Positions 1 to 14,000 of a stretch of 64,000 bases of DNA are shown piece by piece. The notes below the pieces were generated by a model. The model saw only the letters and a list, made by a program, of their open reading frames with translations. It was not told the DNA's origin and searched no databases. The DNA comes from Ridgeia piscesae (lineage: Eukaryota; Annelida; Polychaeta; Sabellida; Siboglinidae). The stretch is from assembly GCA_025642075.2 (NCBI GenBank), contig JAODUO010000422.1, positions 58,501 through 122,500 on the forward strand, written 5' to 3'. Numbering within the stretch: the stretch's first letter is position 1; every line of letters starts with the position of its first letter. Position numbers and translations under genes: made by a program.

Positions 1-293
1 GTTTTCTCACTTTGGCGGCTTCTCTGTAGGTTTCTGTTGAAATGGCAGCTACATTGTTCCATAAAAGTTGTCATGTCGTTATTCATTTTAACAATGTTGT
101 GATTGAATTATAATCTTCTTCACATTCATGTGGTTACCTGTGTAGAGGAATCTATCAGACAACTAAGACACATGCACCTAATTTACTTGTTCAGCAATCC
201 TCTCGCGAGTATCGTCATGGTTTATGTATCTTCTCCCAGTGCACGTGCCAAACAACAGCCAATAATACTGAAGGCATGAACATTGTGTCAATA

Positions 294-299
294 TTTATT
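294..299 (-). terminator. candidate polyadenylation signal for the SENP1-like gene
   Basis: AATAAA reads on the minus strand here, about 1.7 kb past the stop codon at 2028. The hexamer is common in AT-rich DNA, so assignment to this gene is tentative. Confidence 0.2.
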
Positions 300-1221
300 A
301 CACATTACAACTATGAACATATCAGCGAAGTGTAACTTTGAAACAAATAGAAAGTGAAGACAATAATGCAGGGTAGAATTTGTATACAGTGCGGTGACCC
401 GCTGTACAATTCAGTTAGTGTACGTACGGTTGCCAAACTAACACCAGGGAGAAAACAACACCCGTAGCACAAACAATGTTTGCTTTGTTTCTCTTATTAT
501 AACCAAAAATTACAACTACACAAAACTAATTTAATGTCTACACCAATCTAGATTGCATTCCTAATCGAAATATAAGGAATTATTATCGATACCATCACAC
601 TTCCACATACAATCAACCAGCCAGACTTATTTGTTTAAAATATGTACAAAATGTCTTCAGATCTGCGAAAATTCACGCAAGGTCTTGAACTAAAGTCCCA
701 ATGTTATATTACAGCCTTTTAAGAACAGCATACAACTTACCATTAGTTAAAGCATTCAGAAATTCTGTTGGCCCTGGTGACACAACCACACCTGGTGGAC
801 ACCCTACAAACTAGTCACTAGAAAACACCCTATTGCATTACGGCATGTGAGAGTAACAGATGTTTTAAATAAGGAACTGACGTTTGCTAATTATGAAATG
901 CCTAGCTCTGAAGATACTGATATTAACAAACAAGTTTACTTTGTGTATTTGTTATTCAAACCACAAAATAAGACAGAATATCAGTTGTTTAATTAAGAGT
1001 GATTAATCACTGGGCTCAGGTATTGGGTCAAATGGTCTGCTGGATCGCGTAATCGTGTCATCTACACCGGATCATGTGAAAGCATCGTCATTCAGCAGAC
1101 AGGAGGTCGTCATATCTCAGTTAACACTTGTGTCCCTCATATTCAGCTCTATGCAGAGTGAAAACCACCAGTTGTGATAAACATAAGAACAACTCCATCT
1201 GTCAGCTTCTTCCTTCAGCCT

Positions 1222-1737
1222 CAGACATGACACAGACATGACACAGACATGACACAGACATGACACATACATGACACATACATGACGCAGACATGACACA
1301 GACATGACACAGACATGACACATACATGACCCAGACATGACACAGACATGACGCAGACATGACGCAGACATGACACAGACATGACTCAGACATTACACAG
1401 ACATGGCGCAGACATGGCGCAGACATGGCGCAGACATTACAGACATGATGCAGACATTACACAGAAATGACGCAGACATTACACAGACATGACGCAGACA
1501 TTACACAGAAATGACGCATACATTACACAGACATGATACAGACATGACACAGAAATGATGCATACATTTCAGATATGATACAGACATGACACAGACATTA
1601 TACATATATGACAGACATTATACATATGACACATACATTATACATATGACACATACATTATATAGACATGACACACATATTATACGGACATGACACAGCC
1701 ATTATACATATATGACACCGACATGACACAGACATGG
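1222..1737. repeat. minisatellite with 12-base core (cagacatgacac)
   Basis: A 12-base core and its variants (cagacatgacgc, cagacattacac) repeat for about 500 bases and decay toward the high-coordinate end. If the SENP1 3' UTR is long, the array is transcribed. Open frames of 74-84 codons across it on the minus strand are periodic and not a gene. Confidence 0.85.
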
Positions 1738-2027
1738 TAGTGTACCACTGTTCACCAACTCTTCCATCAGTAACTAAGGCATACACTCCATGTATACCCC
1801 TCAATATCACCAGTAGCTATAGGTTCCTCTTGTACTCCTAACTATAAATAACTATGGTATTCACTCCATGCAAGCTGCCATCATTCCCACCCGGTGTCCA
1901 CTTCATGTCTCCCGCCACCGGAAGGCACCAACTGTTGTCCACAAACAGAGAATATCACTGAATACAAGAGTGGACAAGCCAAATCACTGCTGCCCACTGT
2001 CCAGTCTGACTGGTCATTCTACGATGG

Positions 2028-2090
2028 TCACATCAACTTCTGTGTGAGTATCTCATAAACCATTCGTCGCCGGAAGTAAGGCATGTGTTC
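2028..2090 (-). CDS. SENP1: SENP1-like terminal exon
   Basis: Encodes [20 protein letters not shown] and the stop, closely matching the C-terminus of vertebrate SENP1. The acceptor is ...tttctttcag, phase 0. Confidence 0.93.
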   Translation of the reverse strand, partial: EHMPYFRRRMVYEILTQKLM

Positions 2091-5000
2091 CTGAAAGAAA
2101 TTAATGCAAATAATATCATAGATGCTTGTCTCCAGGTGAATTAGTATCCCCGGTGTCAGGTAAATCCTGACTTGGCTAATACATATTAGCTTCGGTTTTT
2201 TCATCATTATTCTGCTCATTAAAGTTTAGTATAACTCATTACTTATGTAGATGTAAAGTGATATAACTATAAGCTTACAGATACATAAGCCCTAGGAGTT
2301 ACAAAAGCATTGCAATGTCAAGAAATAAATGTTGACTAATTTACCAATCAGCCGTCGTCAGAATAACAGAAATGTATGTGTTGTGTAATATACCTTGTCT
2401 AAGACTACACAGCTATTGGTGTCCCCTCCCACAGGCAGCTCGCAGAACTGTCTGTGCTGTGCCTGCGTTAATGTCACATGACTCTCCTACACCATTTCAA
2501 TGTGACACCCGGCCAGGCTCTTATTGTTTAACAGGTCACCCGTCTTCCAATGTCAAACCGACACTGTTGTTTAAAAAGTGTTTGTAGTGAAACAAATGTC
2601 AATAGCACATGCCTACATTAAATACAAACTCAAACAGTGCACAAGTATCTAGTATGCTGCCCACCTGTATGAAGCTGATAGGTGCGTTGCGTGTTACATA
2701 CTCAGCGTATTTACACGAGAACATGCCGCAATCAGAGCCGTTCATCTGCTGAGGAATGTCCTAAAACAAAGTCATATCACGCTTCAGTTGATCTGCCTTG
2801 ACCAACATTGGTCCCGTCATTGTAAGATGTCATCATTAGGGACACTTTGTCTTCACAGAACCAATTTTGCAGCAAACTATATTTCAGTAAATACTCATTC
2901 ACAGGCTAAAGGAAGATAACATTCATTATGTTTTGAACATGAACCTCCTCTTAACTTATGTCGGCCTTACCTTGACATTGATCAATTTCCAGCCAGTCAT
3001 ATCAAATTCCTCTTTCTTTTTGTCTTCACTTTCTGCCATCAAATACTCTCTGCAACAACCCAGCCAACTTTAGTCAGTCAACAAATCTAGATTCCTAACT
3101 ACAGTCAACAACGCAGGCCATCATTTCAATGCATCTCAACTACAAGGTTTTTAGATTAGTTTCTTTGATTTGTGATATTTCATATAATTTACCCCAGGCA
3201 TACCTATTTAAAAATTCTTAAGTTGTAGATTTGATGAATAAATTTGTCTACATTTCAGAGAACCGTTGACTTTCAGATTTTACCCCCAAAAACATGCGTT
3301 TTTATTGCATGACTTTATTTAGACATTATGTTCTTGTTCCCCTCCCCCAGCAGGCCATAGAGTTGTAACCCTCCCTCCCCCAGCAGGCCATAGAGTTGTA
3401 ACTCCTCCCTCCCCCAGCAGGCCATAGAGTTGTAACCCTCCCTCCCCCAGCAGGCCATAGAGTTGTAACCCTCCCTCCCCCAGCAGGCCATAGAGTTGTA
3501 ACCCTCCCTCCCCCAGCAGGCCATAGAGTTGTAACACTTCCCTCCCCCAGCAGCCCATAGAGTTGTAACTCCTCCCTCCACAGCCCATAGCGTTGTAACC
3601 CTCCCTCCCCCCAGGCAAGTTGTAACCTCCCTCCCCCAGCAGGCCATAGAGTTGTAACCCTCCCTCCCCCAGCAGGCCATAGAGTTGTAACCCTCCCTCC
3701 CCCAGCAGGCCATAGAGTTGTAACCCTCCCTCCCCCAGCAGGCCATAGAGTTGTAACCTCCCTCCCCCAGCAGGCCATAGAGTTGTAACTCCTCCCCCAA
3801 CAGCCCATAGAGTTGTAACCCTTCCCTCCCCCAGCAGGCCATAGAGTTGTAACTCCTCCCCCAGCAGCCCATAGAGTTGTAACCCTCCCTCCCCCAGCAG
3901 GCCATAGAGTTGTAACCCTCCCTCCCCCAGCAGGCCATAGAGTTGTAACCCTCCCCCAGCAGGCCATAGAGTTGTAACCCCCCCCAGCAGGCCATAGAGT
4001 TGTAACCCTCCCTCCCCCAGCAGGCCATAGAGTTGTAACACTTCCCTCCCCCAGCAGCCCATAGAGTTGTAACTCCTCCCTCCACAGCCCATAGCGTTGT
4101 AACTCCTCCCTCCACAGCCCATAGAGTTGTAACCCTCCCTCCCCCAGCAGGCCATAGAGTTGTAACTCCTCCCCCCCAGCCCATATAGTTGTAACTCCTC
4201 CCTCCACCAGGCCATAGAGTTGTAACCCTCCCTCCCCCCGCAGGCCATAGAGTTGTAACCCCTCCCCCAGCAGCCCATAGAGTTGTAACTCCTCCCCCAG
4301 CTGATAGAGTTGTAACCCTCCCTCCCAGCACCATAGAGTTGTAACCCTCCCTCCCCAGAGCCCATAGAGTTGTAACTCCTCCCTCCCAGCCCATAGCGTT
4401 GTAACCCTCCCTCCCAGACCCATAGAGTTGTAACCCCTCCCTCCCCTTGACCCATGGAGTTGTAACCCCTCCCTCCCATGCACCTATAGAGTAGACTCCT
4501 CCCTCCCCATGCCCATGGAGTTGTACCCCTCCCTCCCCTGACCTATGGAGTTGTACCCCTCCCTCCCATGACCCATGGAGTTGTACCCCTCCCTCCCATG
4601 ACCCATGGAGTTGTACCCCTCCCTCCCATGACCCATGGAGTTGTACCCCTCCCTCCCTTGACCTATGGAGTTGTACCCCTCCCTCCCTTGACCTATGGAG
4701 TCGTACCCCTCCCTCACCTGACCCATGGAGTTGTACCCCTCCCTCCCATGACCCATGGAGTTGTACCCCTCCCTCCCTGACCTATGGAGTTGTACCCCTC
4801 CCTCCCCTGACCCATGGAGTTGTACCCCTCCCTCCCATGACCCATGGAGTTGTACCCCTCCCTCCCCTGACCCATGGAGTTGTACCCCTCCTCCCCTGAC
4901 CATGGAGTTGTACCCCTCCCTCCCATGACCCATGGAGTTGTACCTCTCCCTCCCCTGACCCATGGAGTTGTACCCCTCCCTCCCATGACCCATGGAGTTG

Positions 5001-8000
5001 TACCCCTCCCTCCCCTGACCCATGGAGTTGTACCCCTCCCTCCCCTGACCCATGGAGTTGTACCCCTCCCTCCCCTGACCCATGGAGTTGTACCCCTCCC
5101 TCCCCTGACCCATGGAGTTGTACCCCTCCCTCCCATGACCCATGGAGTTGTACCCCTCCCTCCCCTGACCATGGAGTTGTACCCCTCCCTCCCATGACCC
5201 ATGGAGTTGTACCCTCCCTCCCCTGACCCATGGTTTGTACCCCTCCCTCCCTATGACCCATGGAGTTGTACCCCTCCCTCCCATGACCCATGGAGTTGTA
5301 CCCCTCCCTCCCCTGACCCATGGAGTTGTACCCCTCCCTCCCATGACCCATGGAGTTGTACCCCTCCCTCCCCTGACCCATGGAGTTGTGCCCCTCCCTC
5401 CCATGACCCATGGAGTTGTACCCCTCCCTCCCATGACCCATGGAGTTGTACCCCTCCCTCCCATGACCCATGGAGTTGTACCCCTCCCTCCCATGACCCA
5501 TGGAGTTGTACCCCTCCCTCCCCTGACCCATGGAGTTGTACCCCTCCCTCCCCTGACCCATGGAGTTGTACCCCTCCCTCCCTGACCCATGGAGTTGTAC
5601 CCCTCCCTCCCCTGACCCATGGAGTTGTACCCCTCCCTCCTCTGACCCATGGAGTTGTAACCCTCCCTCCCATGACCCGTGGAGTTGTACCCCTCCCTCC
5701 TCTGACCCATGGAGTTGTACACCTCCCTCCCATGACCCATGGAGTTGTACCCTTCCCTCACTTGACCAATGGAGTTGTACCCCTCCCTCCCATGACCCAT
5801 GGAGTTGTACCCCTCCGTCCCCTGACCCATGGAGTTGTACCCCTCCCTCCCCTGACCTATGGAGTTGTACCCCTCCCTCCCCTGAGCATGGAGTAATATT
5901 TCATCTGAGTCTTTCACTTACTTGAGTTTGTTGAGACATGTGTTGTTGCTGCCTCCCATGGAGTCGTAGTATCTGATCTCTCGCCTGCCGAAGTCAACCA
6001 CCTGACACAGACAGCTGCTCCATCAAACACAGTCACAATCCTTGAGACAGTCACGTCTACTACAGCTCTCTTTGATAATCATAATAACACAACTCACAGT
6101 CAGCAAACACTGCTGTTGCACAGCCTTCAACAGGGAATGAAGGGACAACCTTTTCGTGATATTTAACAAAGATCACTCCAATATCTATTGATAGAGAAAA
6201 CACATTAGTACAGGACCACTTTACAAGGGAGAACGTACCGCGAGACACCAGTGCATGCCGAGATGAACCGGAACGAGGATGAAGTCGACAGCGAAGATGT
6301 CGATCTTACGCGTCCACCGACGGACTCCCGCGTGACCTGCACTCATTATCTTTGGGTAGAAGAACGTGTTGAAGGCGTGAACTTTGAACCCTGTGCCCCC
6401 TTCGTCTGTGCTCTTGCTACCCCGGTCCATCAGCAGATTCATGTAGAAGTTGATGATCTGTGAACAAAGTTACATGTATACACAGTTGCATGCTTGGATC
6501 AATCAGGGTCCAACCAGAGAGGATAAAGTGACAGAGAATGGCCCCATTCACTGCTGGCTGTGACAACACTCCATTGGTATAAACTGTGCAAAGAGGCCCT
6601 GAAGTCCTTTGGACTAGATTGTGATTTTAGTGAATCATAGTGGCATTACAACATGGAGTGTCAATACACTATTTTAGAAAATATAAATTTTTTGACAAAA
6701 ATAGACACATTGTATTTTGGGTGACACTGAGATGCCTTCAGACGGATTTGACAAAATGCAGATTTCTTGTGTGGCAATAGGAAATGCCTAGGCACAATAA
6801 GAAAAGCTTATTATCCTGTTAAGCACAATATGCATTTATACTGCTCTGGCTGTCTCTGGACACACGCTCTGTGGACAGCTAACATCTGTCAAGTGTCACA
6901 CATACACTGAACTTGTTTAACAAAAGTATTTGCAAATGTTATTACTATTAATAATTATCTTCTTGTTATGACAATTATTTGAATAAAAACATACATTTTA
7001 GCTATTCTATCCTCTTAATCAGGTTGTGCTCTGGATATGCTCAAAAACTTGTACTTTTTTTCAAAAACTGAAGTAACTTATTCTCATATTTTGCATAAAC
7101 ACATTTGTGGGTAAAGAGGTAATGCACAAGAAATGTGCATTTGATTTGATGTTTCATTTGTCTGGTCCTGCCTAGAATCACTTGTGTATTCACCAACTTG
7201 TATATTCCAGGGCTTGCATATTTGCCTACCCTGTCGCCTCTGGTACCAACTGTGGACTGGTGGTGCCCTCTGTGACTGGGACTGATCTGTAAAAGTACAC
7301 TAAAATGTGGCACTAAAAAGTTGTCAGCAGTTTCCACTGTAAGACTATGGTCTTACAGTGGAAACTGATGACAACTTTTTAGTGCCACATGAATATAATG
7401 TGTTGTTGACATAAGCATCAGCCAGCCACTAATACTACTTTTACAGATCAGTCCCAGTCACAGAGGGCACCACCAGTCCACAGTTGGTACCAGAGGCGAC
7501 AGGGTAGGCAAATATGCAAGCCCTGGAATATACAAGTTGGTGAATACACAAGTGATTCTAGGCAGGACCAGACAAATGAAACATCAAATCAAATGCACAT
7601 TTCTTGTGCATTACCTCTTTACCCACAAATGTGTTTATGCAAAATATGAGAATAAGTTACTTCAGTTTTTGAAAAAAAGTACAAGTTTTTGAGCATATCC
7701 AGAGCACAACTAAGTTCACGGGGAATGACAATGAAATTCTTAGACTTATAATCATTAATACAGCTAATACATAGTGAGCTACTGTCTGCTACTGTGGTCA
7801 GTGACCTGTGGTGAGTGACCTGTCCACTACTGTGGTTAGTGAGTACCTCGTCGTTGAGCCAGTTGAGTCCCGAGAGAGTGGCCATGTCGCGGCGAGTGAT
7901 CTGTAGACGGAAGGCGTCGGCCAGGACCTCACTGGGGGCGTAGGGGCCAAGGGCACGGTCCACCATGTCTTCCTGCTCCTCCGTCAGCTCTAGACGGGGA

Positions 8001-11000
8001 TGACACAAGCAGGAATATGTGAGAATCTGTTTTAAATGTGCTTATTATAACTGCAGATATTTTCAAAACCTCAAATCTTTATTCCAAACCATTGCATGCA
8101 TTTGTTGTCATTTGTTCAATTTCATTACAATAAAGCAAGCAACTCACAAGAATAACTGTTAACGTTGTATGGTCAAACAAAATAATCAAGTTTTTCTTTT
8201 ATAATCTTGACAATTTACTAGAAGATTTACAATACATAGAAAATAATATAATCACAACCTTGTTTTGTTTGCCATTATTAAAATAGTCCCACGTACAATA
8301 TTCATGAGGTATTGTGTGAAGTAATTCCTAACTCCGGCAGTATTTTATTAATTTGATGTTATACCTGGGAACTCATCAATGACCTCCTCCTCCTCCTCCT
8401 CCTCCTCGGATGACTCAACCACATATTCCTCCTCCTCCAATACCACTGGCACACGCTCACTGATGGACAACTTATGCTCAATCTACAATGGTCAGTGTCA
8501 TCAGACTACAGGGTCGGAACCATTTGTCTACAATAGTTTCCATTTCAGCTTTAGTCTTGTTAAACTCTGATGTGACAGCAAATGTTTTTATTGTTAAACT
8601 GTGATGTGACAGAAAAGCCATGACAACATGGCTGATTTATTTTATAATATAAATCTATGTGCAAATTCAGATGTTCTACACATTCAAGGACAATAGAGTT
8701 TCCTGTGCAATTTGGAATTTCATAGCTCTGTCAACTGTCCAGGTTATTATGCATTCTTAATCTAACCATTCTTTCTATCTGTCTTAGAAGACTGTCACTA
8801 GAAGACTGTCACGATAAGACTGCAATTATAAGACTGTCAGAAGAAGACTGTCACACTAAGACTGTCACTAGAAGAAGTGGCTGGACATTGTCAACTCACC
8901 CGTTGTGTCAGCTGGTCCTCCCACTCTCCTCTCTGTCACAACACACCAGACAGTTAACACACAGTTAACACACCCAGTTAACACACTTGGTATACTCTAG
9001 CAGGGTGCACATGTAATGTAATACAAGGTCATGTCTTAACTGCCAAGAGCAAAGCCACATTTACACCCACCAGCAAATGTCTAATTAGGCAAACAAAGTA
9101 TCTGCAAAAGTAATTTAAAGTATTTTAGTTTGAGAAGAAAGTAAAGTAAATGAACATGGTACGACCTGGAAGACTGCAGGGTGTGTGGGAGGGAGCAAAG
9201 AGCAGGCAGGGAGGGAGAGACGGAGGGAAGGAGTGAGGGAACTACATGGTGTAAGAGGGTTGGAGAACTATTGAGTGGGAGCGAGGGAGAACGGGAGAGG
9301 GGAGGGAAGAAAGGAGGGAGTGAAAGAAGGAAGTGAGGGAGTGAGGACTACTGCGTGTGACGGAGGGAGAACTACTGGGTGGGAGGGAGGGAGAACTATT
9401 GGGTGGGAAGGAGGGAGAACTACTGGGTCGGAGGGAGGGAGGGAGAACTACTGGGTCGGAGGGAGGGAGGGAGAACTACTGGGTGTGATGGAGGGAGAAC
9501 TACGTAGGGAGGGAGGGATGGAGGGAGAACTATAGGTTAATTAAAAGAAATTGATGAGAGAGAAATGACCAACACAAATGAAGTAGTCGTGCTGACAGTG
9601 AGGGAGAGACAAGGGCAGCCGGTCACTCACCTTGCTGCTGTAGTAGCCCAGTTTGGCCTCCTCCTCCTCTATCTGCTTGCAGCGGATGCGTTCCGTGGTT
9701 GTGTAGCGGCAATTGCTGGTAAACAGATACAGTCAACTGTGCCACCGTCACTCGGGCTAACATTGAGGGATGTCACCTGCCAGACGCAGTGGATTACTGC
9801 AGATGTGAAACTTCTACCTGTTTACCTACACTGGTATCACGTCTGGTAGAACAACCCCATTGAAGTTTGAACATTACTTTACACTTTTTCCTACTTGTTT
9901 TATCACCAATTAGTTGCATCGCAAAGAAGCCTTCTGTTTCGTAAATACTGCTTGCTAAGAACTGCACAGAATATCCATCATTGAATGTCCATCATGTTTT
10001 ATCAGTGGCATCTATATAGAGAAAACATTTACTTTCATCACAATTTATTACAACGATTTTGCCGTTGTATCTTATGAATGCCACATAAAGACTGACTAGC
10101 ACTGTGACACCACCCCATGAATGGACTGACTAGCACTGTGACACCCTCCCATGAATGGACTGACTAGCTGTGACACCACCCCATGAATGGACTGATTAGC
10201 TCTGTGACACCACCCCATGAACAGACTGATTAGCACTGTGACACCCTCCCATGAATTAACTGACTAGCACTGTGACACCACCCCATGAATGGGCTGACTA
10301 CCTGTGACACCACCCCATGAATGAACTGACTAGCACTGACACCACTCCATGAATGGACTGACTAGCACTGACACCACCTCATGAATGGACTGACTAGCAC
10401 TGACACCACCCCATGAATGGACTGATTAGCACTGTGACACCACCCCATGAATGGACTGACTAGCACTGTGTCACCTCCTCATGAATGGACTGACTAGCAC
10501 TGTGACACCACCCCATGAATGGACTGACTAGCACTGTGACACCACCCCATGCATGGACTGACTAGCACTGACACCACCCCATGAATGAACTGACTAGCTC
10601 TGTGACACCACCCCATGAATGGACTGACTATCACTGACACCACCCCATGAATGAACTGACTAGCACTGTGACACCACCCCATGAATGGACTGACTAGCAC
10701 TGTGACACCACCCCATGAATGGACTGACTAGCACTGTGACACCACCCCATGAATGGACTGACTAGCACTGTGACACCACCCCATGAATGGACTGACTAGC
10801 ACTGTGACACCACCCCATGAATGAACTGACTAGCACTGTGACACCACCCCATGAATGGACTGACTAGCACTGACACCACCCCATGAATGAACTGACTAGC
10901 ACTGTGACACCACCCCATGAATGGACTGACTAGCACTGACACCACCCGTGAATGGACTGACTAGCACTGACACCACCCCGTGAATGGACTGACTATCACT

Positions 11001-14000
11001 GACACCACCCCATGAATGGACTGACTAGCACTGACACCACTCCATGAATGGACTGACTAGCACTGACACCACCCATGAATGGACTGACTAGCACTGACAC
11101 CACCCATGAATGGACTGACTAGCACTGACACCACCCATGAATGGACTGACTAGCACTGACACCACCCCATGAATGGACTGACTAGCACTGACACCACCCA
11201 TGAATGGACTGACTAGCACTGACACCACCCCATGAATGGACTGACTAGCACTGACACCACCCCATGAATGGACTGACTAGCACTGACACCACCCATGAAT
11301 GGACTGACTAGCACTGACACCACTCCATGAATGGACTGACTAGCACTGACACCACCCCATGAATGGACTGACTAGCACTGACACCACCCATGAATGGACT
11401 GACTAGCACTGACACCACCCATGAATGGACTGACTAGCACTGTGACACCACCACATGAATGGACTGACTAGCACTGACACCACCCCATGAATGGACTGAC
11501 TAGCACTGTGACACCACCACATGAATGGACTGACTAGCACTGACACCACCCCATGAATGGACTGACTAGCACTGTGACACCACCACATGAATGGACTGAC
11601 TAGCACTGACACCACCCCATGAATGGACTGACTAGCACTGTGACACCACCACATGAATGGACTGACTAGCACTGACACCACCACATGAATGGACTGACTA
11701 GCACTGACACCACCACATGAATGGACTGACTAGCACTGTGACACCACCACATGAATGGACTGACTAGCACTGACACCACCACATGAATGGACTGACTAGC
11801 ACTGACACCACCCATGAATGGACTGACTAGCACTGTGACACCACCACATGAATGGACTGACTAGCACTGTGACACCACCACATGAATGGACTGACTAGCA
11901 CTGACACCACCCCATGAATGGACTGACTAGCACTGACACCACCCATGAATGGACTGACTAGCACTGACACCACCCCATGAATGGACTGACTAGCACTGTG
12001 ACACCACCACATGAATGGACTGACTAGCACTGACACCACCCATGAATGGACTGACTAGCACTGACACCACCCATGAATGGACTGACTAGCACTGACACCA
12101 CCCATGAATGGACTGACTAGCACTGACACCACCCCATGAATGGACTGACTAGCACTGACACCCCCATGAATGGACTGACTAGCACTGACACCACCCCATG
12201 AATGGACTGACTAGCACTGTGACACCACCACATGAATGGACTGACTAGCACTGACACCACCCCATGAATGGACTGACTAGCACTGACACCACCCATGAAT
12301 GGACTGACTAGAACACATAATGACTGACTACACGACACCACCCATGAATGGACTGACTAGCACTGACACCACCACATGAATGGACTGACTAGCACTGACA
12401 CCACCCCATGAATGGACTGACTAGCACTGACACCACCACATGAATGGACTGACTAGCACTGTGACACCACCACATGAATGGACTGACTAGCACTGTGACA
12501 CCACCACATGAATGGACTGACTAGCACTGTGACACCACCACATGAATGGACTGACTAGCACTGTGACACCACCCCATGAATGGACTGACTAGCACTGACA
12601 CCACCCCATGAATGGACTGACTAGCACTGACACCACCCCATGAATGGACTGACTAGCACTGTGACACCACCCCATGAATGGACTGACTACCACTGTGACA
12701 CCACCACATGAATGGACTGACTAGCCTTGTGACACCACCCCGTGAATGGACTGACTAGCAAATGTGACATAAATGATCTCAAAAGTTTAGTTTAGGTACA
12801 CACCAAAAACAATTAGTGAAACACACATACCAATTTTAAAAGATTACTAAAATTTATTGGAAATTAAGTTTATGATTTTATATTGTTCATATTTGAATTA
12901 CACATGAAACATGCATTGGGAAACTCACATTTGATCCACTGAGAAATATGAACACTTTAGTAAAAAGTACAGAATTAAACTTGACAGCATTATTTCTTTT
13001 AAGTTACAGAAATGTAAATATGTAAATATGTGAAACAGAACATGTATTATGGGTCCTTACAGATATGCAGTCATAAGATGTCCTTGTGCACAAACCAGTA
13101 ACATAAGCAGATTGTTTATGTACCAGATGACTTAGAACCAAACAGACAGTGTGTGCCCATGTCTCTGAATACAACCAAAGATGTTGCTGTGACACAGATG
13201 CAGGATATGTGACAGAACGCCATCTCACCCTCGTGATCACCCATTCATTCACACAATTCTTCAAATTTATGTAATTCCTTAACGTTGATCTTATACACTG
13301 AAACTTAGCAACACTTTTGTAGGTGTCTCAGAAATAGTGTGCTATTTTTTGTAATTAGAAAAATCTCCTTAAATTTAATAATGTATTATGTCTAACAATT
13401 TTTTTTTACAATCTGTCATGTCAATTACTCACAAGTCTTTAATCCACTGCTCGTTGACAAACTTTGTGCCCTGAAATGACTTCTCAAAGAAACTTGCTGC
13501 TGGCGACCTGCATCATCGGGGCAGAAAACACACGTAAAGCAACCATCTTCCATGAGAACATTTAAAACTGATTAGGTGTCAAACGTCAACAACATTCTCT
13601 GAATTAAATGTACACAATTCATCCCTGTTATGGATGCAATATGAAGAAGCAAACCAACACCAGGACCCGTATTGAGAATGGTGGCAACTTGGAATAGAAA
13701 GAATGATGTACGATTTCAGCTGAACCTGGGTGACGGCCGTGACATCCACTTACTTTGGTGGAGGCATTGGTGTCTTCTTCACTTCAATGATTTCTACTTC
13801 CTCCTTACTGTCCTCATCACTGTCACTGTCCAGATCTGACGGAGGAAACAATGACATTGCTTAAGTTTCCTCTGCATTTGGCTTCATTAACTCTACAAGC
13901 AATCATTCCCGTAAATGGGTACATTTTATCAGTTCACTGTGAAACACTCAGCAAGTCCGCCTGAAGAATGTCTCCACCTACATAGCCACTAGACCTTGCA

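Larger units (their letters stand above)
1..2027. other. 3' flank and probable 3' UTR of the SENP1-like gene
   Basis: No coding exon is recognisable here. The stretch follows the SENP1 stop codon on the minus strand, so part of it is probably 3' untranslated sequence. Apart from the tandem repeat at 1222-1737 it is unique-looking, AT-rich DNA. The UTR length is inferred only from a possible polyadenylation signal near 294. Confidence 0.4.

Noticed and set aside
3315..5917. Gly/Tyr-rich open frames (359-477 codons) resembling structural or shell-matrix proteins
   Set aside because: All frames of both strands are open over a purely tandem sequence within a SENP1 intron; no start context, signal peptide or splice support.
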